Shown here: positions 36,981-45,851 of the stretch, piece after piece
Layout of the letters: every line of letters begins with the position of its first letter
Position numbering within the stretch: the first letter of the stretch is position 1
DNA from: Syntrophales bacterium
GTDB taxonomy: Bacteria; Desulfobacterota; Syntrophia; Syntrophales; UBA8958
DNA length: 56,597 bases
Direction: 5' to 3'
Assembly (NCBI GenBank): GCA_026417625.1
Contig: JAOACW010000009.1
Coordinates: forward strand, 24,777-81,373
Made by a program: the position numbers and the translations under genes
Notes under the pieces: model-generated
Seen by the model: only the letters and a program-made list of their open reading frames with translations
Told to the model about the DNA's origin: nothing
Databases searched by the model: none

Positions 36981-37150
36981 ATACACTGTTGTTCGTGGGT
37001 ATCTTGTTAATCGTGGTGGGGTACGGATTGCTTTTTTATGTCCCACTTAACTCATCGGCGGATAGGATTTTCGCGCAGGCCATTGTCGGAATGGTACTGA
37101 GCATTGGAGGTGCTTTTTTAATTGCCCTCTATATCTACAGAAAGAGATGA
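36977..37150 (+). CDS. Small membrane protein, 57 aa
   Basis: Unrecognised two-helix protein. ATG 36977 overlaps the glycosyltransferase stop by 4 nt (ATGA), and the stop at 37148-37150 is 12 nt before the next gene. The predicted chain has a first helix (LLFVGILLIVVGYGLLFYV), a short polar turn (NSSADR) and a second helix (AIVGMVLSIGGAFLIALYIY) ending in basic residues RKR, so both ends are likely on the same side of the inner membrane or C-terminus inside. Tight overlap and membrane character support it as a real pilus-operon gene. Function unknown. Confidence 0.75.
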   Translation: MNTLLFVGILLIVVGYGLLFYVPLNSSADRIFAQAIVGMVLSIGGAFLIALYIYRKR

Positions 37151-37162
37151 GTAAAGTTTGAA

Positions 37163-38497
37163 GTGACAAAAAAGGCGTATATAAGTTTTGAAGGAGAATA
37201 CGCGAAAGTCTTTATCCCGGAAGGAGATACAGAGAAAAGCGCATTTTTCCATGTAGAGTCAAACCGCATATTTTCTTTCGTCAAAGATAGAAAAATAAAA
37301 AAAGTTTCTGTTACCCATTTCATTCCTGAACTTCTGTCATTATCTATCCCGCTTGTCTTCTCGCCGGAAACAGTACCTAAGAAAAGAATTTTGGAAAACC
37401 TTATAAAAGTGGAAATTAACCGAAGACAAACTGGCGTAGGAGGTTATTCCTTCAGCTACGAGATATGTGAAGTTTCGGGGAAAGTTCAGCTAAGGGTATA
37501 TGTGGTAGATGAAAAACATCTGGAGAAGGTGGAAAACTTTATAAAACAAGATATAGACGTTTCCTCCTTTTATCCTTTCTTCATGCCTCTCATGGAATTT
37601 GTGAAACAAGAGAAGGGTTCTTTGGAAGGTGATTTTATATTATGTTTTATCTCAGGGGATATGAGGTACCTCTACATATTCCGGGGTAGGGAGATGATAC
37701 TCCAAAGGAGTTTCCAAGGTGTGGAGGGGGAAATTACGGAGGAAGACAACTTCAACATAAGTGCTACCATCAACTACGCGATTCAAAACTTGCGCATAAA
37801 ACCGGAAAAATTTTTTCTCGTTGGAGTTAAGGAAAAAGTTTTCCCAGAAACACCTATTCCCTGTGAAATTATTTCGATAGATAACGGTGTTGAAGACTTT
37901 CTGATGTGTTACTTACTTGCCAAATTTGAAGATCACCTAGAAGGAAAGGGATTCTTGCCACCATCCTACGTGAGTTACAAGAAGGCCAAAAAAATCGGAA
38001 ATTACTTAGTGGCATCTCTAGTTTGTCTTTTTTCTCTTAGTTTTCTCTGGGATGCAGTATTGATCTCTGATACAGTTAAGTTGACAAATACGTTAAAAGC
38101 ACATAAGAGGGAAATTGCTTCTCGAGAAACTGACTTTTTCAAATCCCTTGAATACATAAACCGTTTTGAAAGCAGTGTTAAACCCATTTTAGATCTTCAG
38201 AACAGAAAAAACAGGACAGATGACATAAGAGAAGCACTCTACCCTATAGCGGAGGCTTCAAAAATTGTGCAGGTAAAGTTGGTAAACATAAACGTTGACA
38301 ACGGAAAACCCCAGAAAATATCGGTTACAGGTAGTGTCCCAAAAAGTTCATTTTCTGAGAGACAGATAACGTATATGCAATTTAGAAAGGTACTCCTGGA
38401 AAAAGGTTTGAAAATAGAGAATGAAAAATGGAGTTTTGTAAATGGTGAATTCCACTTAGAGGGAACGTATGACGCTGGTGGAGCACCTAAAAATTAA
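37163..38497 (+). CDS. mshI: Pilus assembly protein, PilM/GspL-MshI-like with PilN-like tail
   Basis: 444-residue inner-membrane assembly component. Residues 1-270 form a divergent actin-like cytoplasmic domain (PilM/GspL type), a single membrane helix spans about 276-295 (YLVASLVCLFSLSFLWDAVL), and residues 300-440 make a coiled and ferredoxin-like periplasmic part similar to PilN. This fusion of PilM and PilN roles is usual for GspL/MshI proteins. Sequence identity to any one family is low by eye, so the call leans on topology and gene order. Starts at GTG 37163; overlaps the next gene by 29 nt. Confidence 0.72.
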   Translation: MTKKAYISFEGEYAKVFIPEGDTEKSAFFHVESNRIFSFVKDRKIKKVSVTHFIPELLSLSIPLVFSPETVPKKRILENLIKVEINRRQTGVGGYSFSYEICEVSGKVQLRVYVVDEKHLEKVENFIKQDIDVSSFYPFFMPLMEFVKQEKGSLEGDFILCFISGDMRYLYIFRGREMILQRSFQGVEGEITEEDNFNISATINYAIQNLRIKPEKFFLVGVKEKVFPETPIPCEIISIDNGVEDFLMCYLLAKFEDHLEGKGFLPPSYVSYKKAKKIGNYLVASLVCLFSLSFLWDAVLISDTVKLTNTLKAHKREIASRETDFFKSLEYINRFESSVKPILDLQNRKNRTDDIREALYPIAEASKIVQVKLVNINVDNGKPQKISVTGSVPKSSFSERQITYMQFRKVLLEKGLKIENEKWSFVNGEFHLEGTYDAGGAPKN

Positions 38498-38969
38498 AAA
38501 ACTGAATCTGCTAGTCGTAGTTACAGCCTTACTTTTTCTGGCTACTCTGCTATTTTCAGGGGGTCTTTATCTTACAAAAATGAAAAATGAACTCAAGGAG
38601 AATATCAGGGTGCTGGAAATAGCAAAATACAAGATTCTTAGAATAACTATGCTGGAACAAGCCCTAAAGCGTATCTCTTTATCCAAGTATTCTACCCATT
38701 ATGCAGTTGAAGTGGCAAGATTGGCTGATACGATTAACGCAAAATTCCCGGAAGCTAAACTGGAATTGCAAGATCCTGCTATTGATGGCAAGGAGGCGGT
38801 ATTCAATTTTACTGTAAAGGGGGGTGGTAATTTTCGAAGGTTTTCAGAATTGGTGGGTTTCTTTGAACAGGAGGGTTATCCCGTCATCTTTTTAAAAAAA
38901 CTCTCTCTCCGAGAAAATGGTAACGTCCTTGAATATGAAATTTCAGGGGAGATAAGGTCCATTCTATAA
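38469..38969 (+). CDS. mshJ: Pilus assembly protein, PilO/GspM/MshJ-like
   Basis: 166-residue bitopic membrane protein: short cytoplasmic N-terminus, one helix (about 14-34, LLVVVTALLFLATLLFSGGLYL), a coiled-coil stalk, and a C-terminal ferredoxin-like domain (residues 85-166) ending in VLEYEISGEIRSIL. This is the layout of PilO and GspM, the partner of the preceding gene product. The start ATG 38469 lies inside the mshI-like gene, implying coupled translation. Confidence 0.72.
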   Translation: MTLVEHLKIKKLNLLVVVTALLFLATLLFSGGLYLTKMKNELKENIRVLEIAKYKILRITMLEQALKRISLSKYSTHYAVEVARLADTINAKFPEAKLELQDPAIDGKEAVFNFTVKGGGNFRRFSELVGFFEQEGYPVIFLKKLSLRENGNVLEYEISGEIRSIL

Positions 38970-38973
38970 GATT

Positions 38974-39402
38974 ATGAAGATAAGACTTATTTCGGCTTTA
39001 TTCCTCTTCTTGTTTTCCACTGCGCTACCCCTCGTGGCTTATAAGGCAGAACCACCGAAGTATTTAACTACTCGGGAGTTGCAGATTGCGAATTACCAGG
39101 AACCGTTTGATGTTCAAGTTGCGGAGAGAAAGGTCTATCACATTTCGACGCTTGATAATCCTTTCCGTTTCAAGTCAGTAATACTAGCTAAAACCGAAGG
39201 GGAAACAGCTCAGAGAACTCCTTTTATTCCTTCGCTTTCGCTAATCTACAGTGGTATCGAGAGATACGCCTTAATAGGCGAAGAAATACTCGAAGAGGGC
39301 AAAAGGGCTGGTGAGTTTGAAGTAATTAAAATTCTTGAGGACAGAGTTTTGATAAAGGACAAAAGAGGGCAGAAGAGATGGTTGAAACTCGAATACTTTT
39401 AA
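38974..39402 (+). CDS. mshK: Pilus assembly protein, PilP/MshK-like periplasmic pilotin-connector
   Basis: 142 residues with a signal peptide (KIRLISALFLFLFSTALPLVAY) and a small beta-rich domain containing DNPFRFKSVI, LIYSGIERYALIGEEIL and RVLIKDKRGQKRWLKL, the pattern of PilP/GspC HR domains that dock on the secretin. The signal lacks a lipobox cysteine. Starts 4 nt after the preceding stop, and its end overlaps the secretin gene by 25 nt. Confidence 0.72.
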   Translation: MKIRLISALFLFLFSTALPLVAYKAEPPKYLTTRELQIANYQEPFDVQVAERKVYHISTLDNPFRFKSVILAKTEGETAQRTPFIPSLSLIYSGIERYALIGEEILEEGKRAGEFEVIKILEDRVLIKDKRGQKRWLKLEYF

Positions 39403-41012
39403 TGCTTACATTTCTTTTTATTTTTATTTTAGGGTGTAGTGAAAAAATAGCAAAAAGTGAAATTCAGATTCCCTTAACGGAGCCTAGCCGCCAGGAAGTT
39501 AAGCACAGCAAGGACGAAAAATCAGTTCCTGATTTTCGTGTAGACAACATTCCTCCTGTTGACCCTCTGAAGATTAAAAAGATTTCCATCAATGTTAAAT
39601 CAGCTCCTCTCAGGGAAGTTCTCATAGTGTTTGCTAAAGATGCCGGCTTGAATTTGATTTTTGAAAATGATGTGAGCTCTGAAATCCCAATTACTCTTGT
39701 GTTAAAAGACGTAACCATGAGAGAGGCGCTCGATGCTATTATGGCATCCACGGACTATTTTTATAACATCGAGAGAAACACATTAAGGATAGCTGCTACA
39801 GAGACAAGGGTGTTTCATATGAACATCTTCCCCATCCACCAGACGTATTCTGTCGATGTGGGTGGCGACATCTTAGGTGGTGTTACTGGAGCACTCACAG
39901 CGGGTGCAACAGCTGCGGGCGGGACCACGGGGTTGAAGGGTAATGTTACCAAATCGGAGAGGTCAGATGACACAGCCTATAAAATCTGGGATTCCATAGA
40001 GAAAGCACTTTCTTCTATTATCGGTGTTTCTGGACCTGCCGCAGCAGGGCTTAGATCTGCTGCTCCACCTTTACCTTCAGAGCCGGGAGCAGTCCAGTCA
40101 GGACAGATTAGGCCCGTTGCACCGATCACTGAGAGTTTCGTGGTTAATCGTGTTACAGGCACCATAGTAGTCACGGCAACTAAGAAGAAGATGGCAAAAG
40201 TGGAACAGTATCTGAATAGTATTAAAGAGGTTATGGGGAGGCAAGTTCTGATTGAGGCAAAGGTGATAGAAGTCGGCCTTTCAGATGCTTTAAGATATGG
40301 AATTGATTGGTCCTTTTTAGGTCAATGGTCTCATGGGACGAAGAACTGGTCCGTGAAGGCAGGGATGCCTCTATCATCTTATCTGCCCACTGTATCGCCT
40401 TACTCTGATTTGAGATTTACACTTACCACAACGGCCATAAAAGATTTCTCCTTGATAGTAAAGGCTCTTGCCGAGTTCGGTGACGTAAGAACCCTTTCTA
40501 ATCCACGTATAAACATCATGAATGGGCAAACTTCCATACTCACAGTGGGGAGGAACACCACGTTTATATCGAAGGCCCAGAGCAACATCACAACCTCTGC
40601 AACAGGTGGAACTATTCTAACTTACACAGTGGAAACTAGTAATTTGCTCTCTGGTTTGATTATGGGCATTGTTCCCTATATTGACGAAAAAGGAGAGATA
40701 ACCCTTACCATAACACCTGTCACATCAAATCTGGTTAGTATAAATGAGAAAGCCCTGGGTTCTTTGGAGTCTCAGACAGTTATCCAGTTACCTGTAGTGG
40801 ACCTTAGAGACTTGAGCACCACTGTGAAAGTAAAAGATGGGGAAGTGGTCATTATCGGAGGTCTGATAAAAAAAGAAGAACATGTTTTGGAAAGCAAAAC
40901 CCCGCTTTTGGGAGATATCCCCCTTCTGGGTTACCTCTTCAGGGGGAAGGATAAATCGCTTAAGAATACTGAACTTGTAATACTCTTGCAGCCAAGGATC
41001 ATTTCAAAATGA
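39378..41012 (+). CDS. mshL: Outer-membrane secretin, MshL/PilQ/GspD family
   Basis: 544-residue channel through which the pilus crosses the outer membrane. N-terminus is a lipoprotein signal (FIFILGC, lipidated C20). Residues about 68-140 form the STN/N0 domain (INVKSAPLREVLIVFAKDAGLNLIF), followed by a low-complexity Gly/Ala-rich stretch, an N1-like KH domain (IVVTATKKKMAKVEQYLNSI), and the secretin domain with VLIEAKVIEVGLSDALRYGIDW, RTLSNPRINIMNGQTSIL and the C-terminal VKVKDGEVVIIGGLIKKEE and LLGDIPLLGYLFRGK blocks. Complete. Start overlaps the mshK-like gene; stop overlaps mshE by 4 nt. Confidence 0.9.
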   Translation: MVETRILLMLTFLFIFILGCSEKIAKSEIQIPLTEPSRQEVKHSKDEKSVPDFRVDNIPPVDPLKIKKISINVKSAPLREVLIVFAKDAGLNLIFENDVSSEIPITLVLKDVTMREALDAIMASTDYFYNIERNTLRIAATETRVFHMNIFPIHQTYSVDVGGDILGGVTGALTAGATAAGGTTGLKGNVTKSERSDDTAYKIWDSIEKALSSIIGVSGPAAAGLRSAAPPLPSEPGAVQSGQIRPVAPITESFVVNRVTGTIVVTATKKKMAKVEQYLNSIKEVMGRQVLIEAKVIEVGLSDALRYGIDWSFLGQWSHGTKNWSVKAGMPLSSYLPTVSPYSDLRFTLTTTAIKDFSLIVKALAEFGDVRTLSNPRINIMNGQTSILTVGRNTTFISKAQSNITTSATGGTILTYTVETSNLLSGLIMGIVPYIDEKGEITLTITPVTSNLVSINEKALGSLESQTVIQLPVVDLRDLSTTVKVKDGEVVIIGGLIKKEEHVLESKTPLLGDIPLLGYLFRGKDKSLKNTELVILLQPRIISK

Positions 41013-42649
41013 GGTTGGGTGACCTTTTAATCACTAAGGGACTGATCACGCACGAGGAACTCGAGATAGCCTTGAGTGTACAGAGGATTACTGGCAAGAT
41101 ACTAGGCAGGTGTCTGAATGAGCTTGGGTTTATCACTCCACAGGAGCTAGCCAGCATACTTGCCATCCAGCATGGGCTTGAGTATATTGACGTGAAGAAT
41201 TATCCTGTTCAGAAAGACCTTGTTCAGAAATTCCCGAGAAATGTAACGTTTGCGGAGCGTTTTTTACCTCTAGAGGAGAAAGATGGTTTGGTGGAAATAG
41301 CCATAGTGGATCCGGGAAATATTTTGGCTGTAGATAGGGTGAGAATGGTAACCGGTAAAAGGGTGAAAACCTATCTCACTGACGAAGAAAGTTTTGCAGA
41401 TGCCATCGAAAAAATTTACTACTTCATTGAGAATCCCACTGATAGAGTAGTAAATGAAATCAATACCACTGTGCTAAACACAGGTACCCTCCCTCCTGAG
41501 AAATTACCTTATCTCGTGGAATCCATAATCGCAGAAAGTATAAGGAGAAGTGCGACAGATATTCATATCTCTGTCAATGCCGGTGTTCTAAGCGTGGCGT
41601 ATCGAGTGGATGGTATTCTCGAATACGCCTTTTCGTTACCTCAAGTCGCTCATGCAGGAGTTGTTTCTCGCTTAAAGGTTCTTTCCAGGATAAACATTGC
41701 AGAACAGAGGCTACCTCAAGATGGCTCTTTCATATTTGATTTTTTGGGCAGGAAGTACGAAGTCAGGGTTTCCACCATACCCACAATCGAGGGCGAGAGT
41801 GTGGTCATGAGAATCCTCTTCGGTGGTTCAGAAGAAATATATCGTCTATCTAAACTAGGTTTCAATGACCAGTTGGTTGATGCCCTACGAGGTCTCATTA
41901 GAAAGCCACACGGCATAATTCTCATTGTGGGCCCCACGGGATCAGGAAAAAGTACAACCTTGTACTCACTTTTAAAAGAGGTAAACCGACTTAAGAGAAG
42001 TGTAATAACAATAGAAGACCCTGTGGAGTACAGAGTGAGCTTTGCAAAACAGAGTCAGGTGAATGAAAAGATTGGCTACGATTTTGCCCTGGCAGGTAGA
42101 AATTTTATGCGGCATGATCCAGATATAATCCTCCTAGGAGAGATAAGGGATGAAGAGACGGCAAGAATCGCCATTCGAGCATCAATAACAGGACATCTTG
42201 TTCTTAGCACATTACACGCCAATGATGCGGTAAGTGCTATTCCACGCTTGGTTGATCTTGGCGCTGATAGGTTTTTACTCAGTTCTTCTTTGTTAGCTGT
42301 ACTGAGTCAGCGTTTGATTAGGAAAATATGCTCTTTTTGCAAAACAGAGAGAGAACCTGATGGAAGGGAAAGAGAACTTCTTCACAGGTTAGGTATGGAG
42401 ATAAATGTAGTTTTTTATGGTCGTGGTTGTAACGCGTGTAGGCAGTCTGGTTTTCTAGGACGTTCGGCTGTTGGAGAACTCATGGTTTTGAATGACGAAT
42501 TAAAAGAGATGGTCTATTCTGGTGCCTCGTATAGTGCTCTTGTTCAGGCAGCCAGGAGGGCGGGTATGGTTCCCCTCATGGTTGACGGGTTAAGGAAGAT
42601 TAAAGAGGGAGTTTCTACCCTTTCTGAAGTTGAGAGGATATTAGGTTGA
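41009..42649 (+). CDS. mshE: Pilus extension ATPase, MshE/PilB/GspE family
   Basis: Cytoplasmic hexameric motor; 546 residues. The N-terminus is a MshEN domain with two repeats beginning RLGDLLITKGLITHEEL and LGRCLNELGFITPQEL, each leading to a conserved Gln (SVQ and AIQ), the pattern that binds cyclic di-GMP in Vibrio MshE. The motor domain has Walker A GPTGSGKS (308-315), the Asp box ITIEDPVEYR, Walker B ILLGEIRDEETA and the His box TGHLVLSTLHAND. A zinc-type Cys4 set is C441, C444, C474, C477. ATG 41009 overlaps the secretin stop. Control of pilus assembly by c-di-GMP is therefore likely. Confidence 0.92.
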   Translation: MRLGDLLITKGLITHEELEIALSVQRITGKILGRCLNELGFITPQELASILAIQHGLEYIDVKNYPVQKDLVQKFPRNVTFAERFLPLEEKDGLVEIAIVDPGNILAVDRVRMVTGKRVKTYLTDEESFADAIEKIYYFIENPTDRVVNEINTTVLNTGTLPPEKLPYLVESIIAESIRRSATDIHISVNAGVLSVAYRVDGILEYAFSLPQVAHAGVVSRLKVLSRINIAEQRLPQDGSFIFDFLGRKYEVRVSTIPTIEGESVVMRILFGGSEEIYRLSKLGFNDQLVDALRGLIRKPHGIILIVGPTGSGKSTTLYSLLKEVNRLKRSVITIEDPVEYRVSFAKQSQVNEKIGYDFALAGRNFMRHDPDIILLGEIRDEETARIAIRASITGHLVLSTLHANDAVSAIPRLVDLGADRFLLSSSLLAVLSQRLIRKICSFCKTEREPDGRERELLHRLGMEINVVFYGRGCNACRQSGFLGRSAVGELMVLNDELKEMVYSGASYSALVQAARRAGMVPLMVDGLRKIKEGVSTLSEVERILG

Positions 42650-43860
42650 ACCTCTATAGGTATAAAGCACTCGATTTGACGGGAAAGATAATAAAGGGTC
42701 TCGTAAGAGCTGAAAACGAAGGAGATGCCTTATCTGCCCTTGTTATGAGAAATTTGTATGTTCTGTCTTTCACTAAACTTCCCGATTTGTTCACACCTTT
42801 TTTCGAAATATTTACGAAGAAAATCAAAAACGGTGAGCTAATAGAATTTACAAGAAATCTTTCCACGATGATCAAGGCCGGCATACCACTCAACCACGCC
42901 CTTGCAGACATTGCAGAGAACACGCTGAATAAGAGATTCGCGGGGATCATTCTGGATTTAAGAGATTTTATTGAAAGTGGGTCCTCATTCAGCGAGGCAA
43001 TAGCCCATCATCGTGATGTTTTCCCCCCTATTTTTTGTAATGTCATCAGGATAGGTGAAGAAACAGGAAACCTGGATGAATGCCTCAATGATCTTGCCGA
43101 CCATTTTCAGCGGATAGAAGATCTAAGGACAACCATAAAAAGGGCTCTAACGTATCCCCTTTTTGCAATTGTTGCCTCTTTTGGAGCCATAGGTTTCTGG
43201 ATAATCTACGTGTTACCGAAGGTGATAGATGCACTTAAAGGTGTCGGGGTAAAGATTCCTTTTATTACAAAAGTTCTTGTTAATATTGGAGCGTTACTGG
43301 GGAAATTCTTCTATCTCGTTCCTATCTTACCCCTATTTCTTGCCATCGCTTACCAAGTTCTTAAGAAAAACGAAAAGTTTAGATGGATAAAGAGTCACTT
43401 GAGTTTTAAGCTTCCCATTTTCAAACAGATTTACTATACACGCTCAGTAGCTCTTTTTTGTGAACAGATGAGGTTGCTTACGAAATCGGGAATACTCGTG
43501 GATAGGGCTCTTGAGATGACAGCTGAAGCCATTGGCAATGAACTTATGAAAAGAGCGGTGAGAAACGCCAGAGAAAAAGTTATAACAGGACAGGGAATCG
43601 CCCAATCGCTCCGGGAGGAAAATCTATTTCCACCCATGCTAATAAGACTTGTTCAAGTGGGAGAGATTTCGGGAAATCTAGATGAGCAGTTTGGTTTTTT
43701 GAACACCCATTATACAAATTATCTAATCAATTATTCGGATAGACTCGGCAAAATAATTGAACCTGTCGTCATCGGCGTTATAGGATTCTTTTTCGCAATA
43801 ATATTGATAAGCCTTTTCGGTCCGTTGTATGAACTTATTTCAAAACTAGGAAAGATATAA
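42646..43860 (+). CDS. mshG: Inner-membrane platform protein, MshG/PilC/GspF family
   Basis: 404 residues with two repeats of the GspF domain (about 70-190 and 270-395) each carrying an E(T/I)GNLDE-like turn (IGEETGNLDECL and VGEISGNLDEQF), and three membrane helices (IVASFGAIGFWIIYVLP, FYLVPILPLFLAIAY, IIEPVVIGVIGFFFAIILISLF). Transmits motor action to the growing pilus. Starts with TTG 42646 overlapping the mshE stop by 4 nt; no nearer ATG in frame. Stop overlaps the next start by 1 nt. Confidence 0.9.
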   Translation: MNLYRYKALDLTGKIIKGLVRAENEGDALSALVMRNLYVLSFTKLPDLFTPFFEIFTKKIKNGELIEFTRNLSTMIKAGIPLNHALADIAENTLNKRFAGIILDLRDFIESGSSFSEAIAHHRDVFPPIFCNVIRIGEETGNLDECLNDLADHFQRIEDLRTTIKRALTYPLFAIVASFGAIGFWIIYVLPKVIDALKGVGVKIPFITKVLVNIGALLGKFFYLVPILPLFLAIAYQVLKKNEKFRWIKSHLSFKLPIFKQIYYTRSVALFCEQMRLLTKSGILVDRALEMTAEAIGNELMKRAVRNAREKVITGQGIAQSLREENLFPPMLIRLVQVGEISGNLDEQFGFLNTHYTNYLINYSDRLGKIIEPVVIGVIGFFFAIILISLFGPLYELISKLGKI

Positions 43861-44702
43861 TGGACTACCTAAGTTTTTACCGATTAAAGGAGGATCCATT
43901 CGGAATTACACCAGATCCAGACTTCTTTTACCCGTCAAAGTGGCACACAGAGGCTATACAATCCATGGAATACCTCATTCAAAAAGGGGAAGGTTTTATG
44001 CTTCTGACCGGCGATCCGGGGACGGGGAAAACCACGCTTATAAGAACCTTCCTGAAGAAATACGATGGGTCTGAACTGTCCACTGTGGTTATATATCACT
44101 CCATCCTATCACCTCAGGAACTTTTGAAGTTAATGGCAAGAGAAATTATGAAAAACAAGGAGCTTTCCAGAGATTTTAACGTAGAAAACATAAATGATAA
44201 AGTTGAATTAATTAATTGCATTTATGAGGCATGCACAAAAAATAGGGAAAAAGGTTCGAAGAATTTGGTCATCATCGACGAAGCGCAAGATCTGCCAGAA
44301 GATACCCTAACCCTCATCAAGCATCTCTCAAATATAGAGTCAGAAAAAGAAAAATTCTTCAATTTTATTCTCCTTGCACAGCCTTACTTTGAGAAGATTC
44401 TCTCTAAACCGAGTTATTCGCAACTGAACCAGAGAATCAGCATTAAAGTTAATCTGTTCCATCTAGATAGAGAAGAAGTGGGAAACTACATCAAATTTAG
44501 GATTCAACGAGCAGGAGACGTCCCTATTAACTTTGACAGAAGGGCCATAAAGGAAATCTACAAAGCATCTAAAGGTATACCGAGACTCATCAATCTCATC
44601 TGTTCAAGAGCCTTAATGGTCGGTTACGTTAAAGGGTCCTACGAAATAAAAAAATCCTTTGTTAAAGCTGCCGTAGAACACCTTAAGTTAAAATTAAAGT
44701 AA
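43860..44702 (+). CDS. mshM: AAA ATPase of the ExeA/GspA/MshM type
   Basis: 280-residue ATPase thought to help secretin placement across peptidoglycan. N-terminus YRLKEDPFGITPDPDFFYPS is the ExeA signature. Walker A GDPGTGKT (51-58), Walker B LVIIDEAQDLP, sensor LLAQPYFEK and the C-terminal ISIKVNLFHLDREEVGNYIKFR plus GIPRLINLICSRALM are as in the family. It lacks the peptidoglycan-binding domain of GspA and so is MshM-like. Last gene of the pilus cluster; 82 nt without evident terminator follow. Confidence 0.88.
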   Translation: MDYLSFYRLKEDPFGITPDPDFFYPSKWHTEAIQSMEYLIQKGEGFMLLTGDPGTGKTTLIRTFLKKYDGSELSTVVIYHSILSPQELLKLMAREIMKNKELSRDFNVENINDKVELINCIYEACTKNREKGSKNLVIIDEAQDLPEDTLTLIKHLSNIESEKEKFFNFILLAQPYFEKILSKPSYSQLNQRISIKVNLFHLDREEVGNYIKFRIQRAGDVPINFDRRAIKEIYKASKGIPRLINLICSRALMVGYVKGSYEIKKSFVKAAVEHLKLKLK

Positions 44703-44784
44703 ATGTGCCGGTCAATGTAAATCCTCTTGATTTTTACAACACGTTGAAAGTAATAAACTTCTAAAAAGACTCGATTATTACAAT

Positions 44785-45582
44785 ATGTTGATGTTCACCC
44801 ATACGTGGCTTCTGAAAAACTATTTGGGACTGTCATCGGTTCCAGAAGAACTTCTCGATCTTTTTGTTTACAATATATGTCCCGATTTCTTGCCTATTGT
44901 CTCAGAATTTAATGCAGCAATGACCCACAGCCCCTCGCGGTTCCGCCCAATACCCCAAAACTATCGCAAGGCTTCTTGTATTGTATTCCACCTACTGGTT
45001 GATGATATATCCCATTACGGATGCATAGACGAAGAACCTTCAACTTTTTTTCGACAGAATGCAAACGGGTACAGTTACGTGAGGGGACGTTACCTCGTGG
45101 ATTCAATCATCACACTCTTTGAAAAGGCTGGAAAACCACTAGATCACATGAGGGCTGCGTATCGTTCCCATATGATAATAGAGATGACTTTTGACCTCAG
45201 CCTATACATTTTGCTAGGTGAGGAAAGCAAATGTTTAGTAAAATTGATGTCCGACGCTCTGCAGTACACAACCACAGAAAAACTCCAGGAATTTTCAGAA
45301 ATAGTAGGTTGGTTCTATAACACCGATCCTGAAATTGTTGGTCGAGCTACTATTATGTGTGCGGAGAGATATACCCTCGAAAGTCTCCAGCGACATCTCA
45401 CACTCCAGGGGAAAATGAATCTCTTTGCGGAAAAATTTGAGCTAGGGTCCCTTAATGATACAACCTATCAAGGGTTAAGAAACATTATGCTTCATGGTAT
45501 GGATTTGGTAAAGGACTACGGTGATTTTCTTAGACCAACAATCGAAACTATACGCAACTCAGGGCTCTTTTCTTCATACTGA
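44785..45582 (+). CDS. Hypothetical protein, possibly related to zinc-dependent phospholipase C-like proteins
   Basis: 265 residues, no signal peptide or clear membrane helix. Not firmly recognised. Histidines and acidic residues are placed as in the helical zinc phospholipase C/S1-P1 nuclease-like group: FTHTWLL at the N-terminus, NICPDFLPI, MTHSPSRFRP, FHLLVDDISHYG (residues 68-79) and SHMIIEMTFD with an HxxxE-like spacing. The match is to the metal-ligand pattern only. Start is ATG 44785 or ATG 44791; neither has a ribosome-binding site. It ends 2 nt from the convergent rpmB stop and may not belong to the pilus operon. Confidence 0.6.
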   Translation: MLMFTHTWLLKNYLGLSSVPEELLDLFVYNICPDFLPIVSEFNAAMTHSPSRFRPIPQNYRKASCIVFHLLVDDISHYGCIDEEPSTFFRQNANGYSYVRGRYLVDSIITLFEKAGKPLDHMRAAYRSHMIIEMTFDLSLYILLGEESKCLVKLMSDALQYTTTEKLQEFSEIVGWFYNTDPEIVGRATIMCAERYTLESLQRHLTLQGKMNLFAEKFELGSLNDTTYQGLRNIMLHGMDLVKDYGDFLRPTIETIRNSGLFSSY

Positions 45583-45584
45583 CA

Positions 45585-45782
45585 TCAAAGGGCTTTCTTA
45601 ACAGCCCCCGACCTGAGACAACGGGTACATATTCTCACACGTTTCACACTTTTTGTTTTCTCATCAATACAGCGCACCCTCTGAAGATTGGGATACCAAA
45701 AACGCTTCGTTTTGTTATTCGCATGGCTTACGTTGTGCCCAATGCTCGGCTTTTTACCACAAATCTCGCAGACCCTGGACAT
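45585..45782 (-). CDS. rpmB: 50S ribosomal protein L28
   Basis: 65-residue ribosomal protein. The zinc-ribbon form is seen: [23 protein letters not shown] at the N-terminus in part, [10 protein letters not shown], and CTRCLRSG near the end, giving two CxxC pairs. Strong RBS GGGAGG before ATG 45782. Confidence 0.96.
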   Translation of the reverse strand: MSRVCEICGKKPSIGHNVSHANNKTKRFWYPNLQRVRCIDEKTKSVKRVRICTRCLRSGAVKKAL

Positions 45783-45851
45783 GACTACCTCCCTTACGAG
45801 CAGGAATGAAGCGTTTAACTACACTATTCAACATTGCAATTCAAGTATTTT

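Noticed and set aside
34418-44780. Recurring ACAATATGTTG near 34418 and 44775
   Set aside because: Only two AT-rich copies far apart; consistent with chance.
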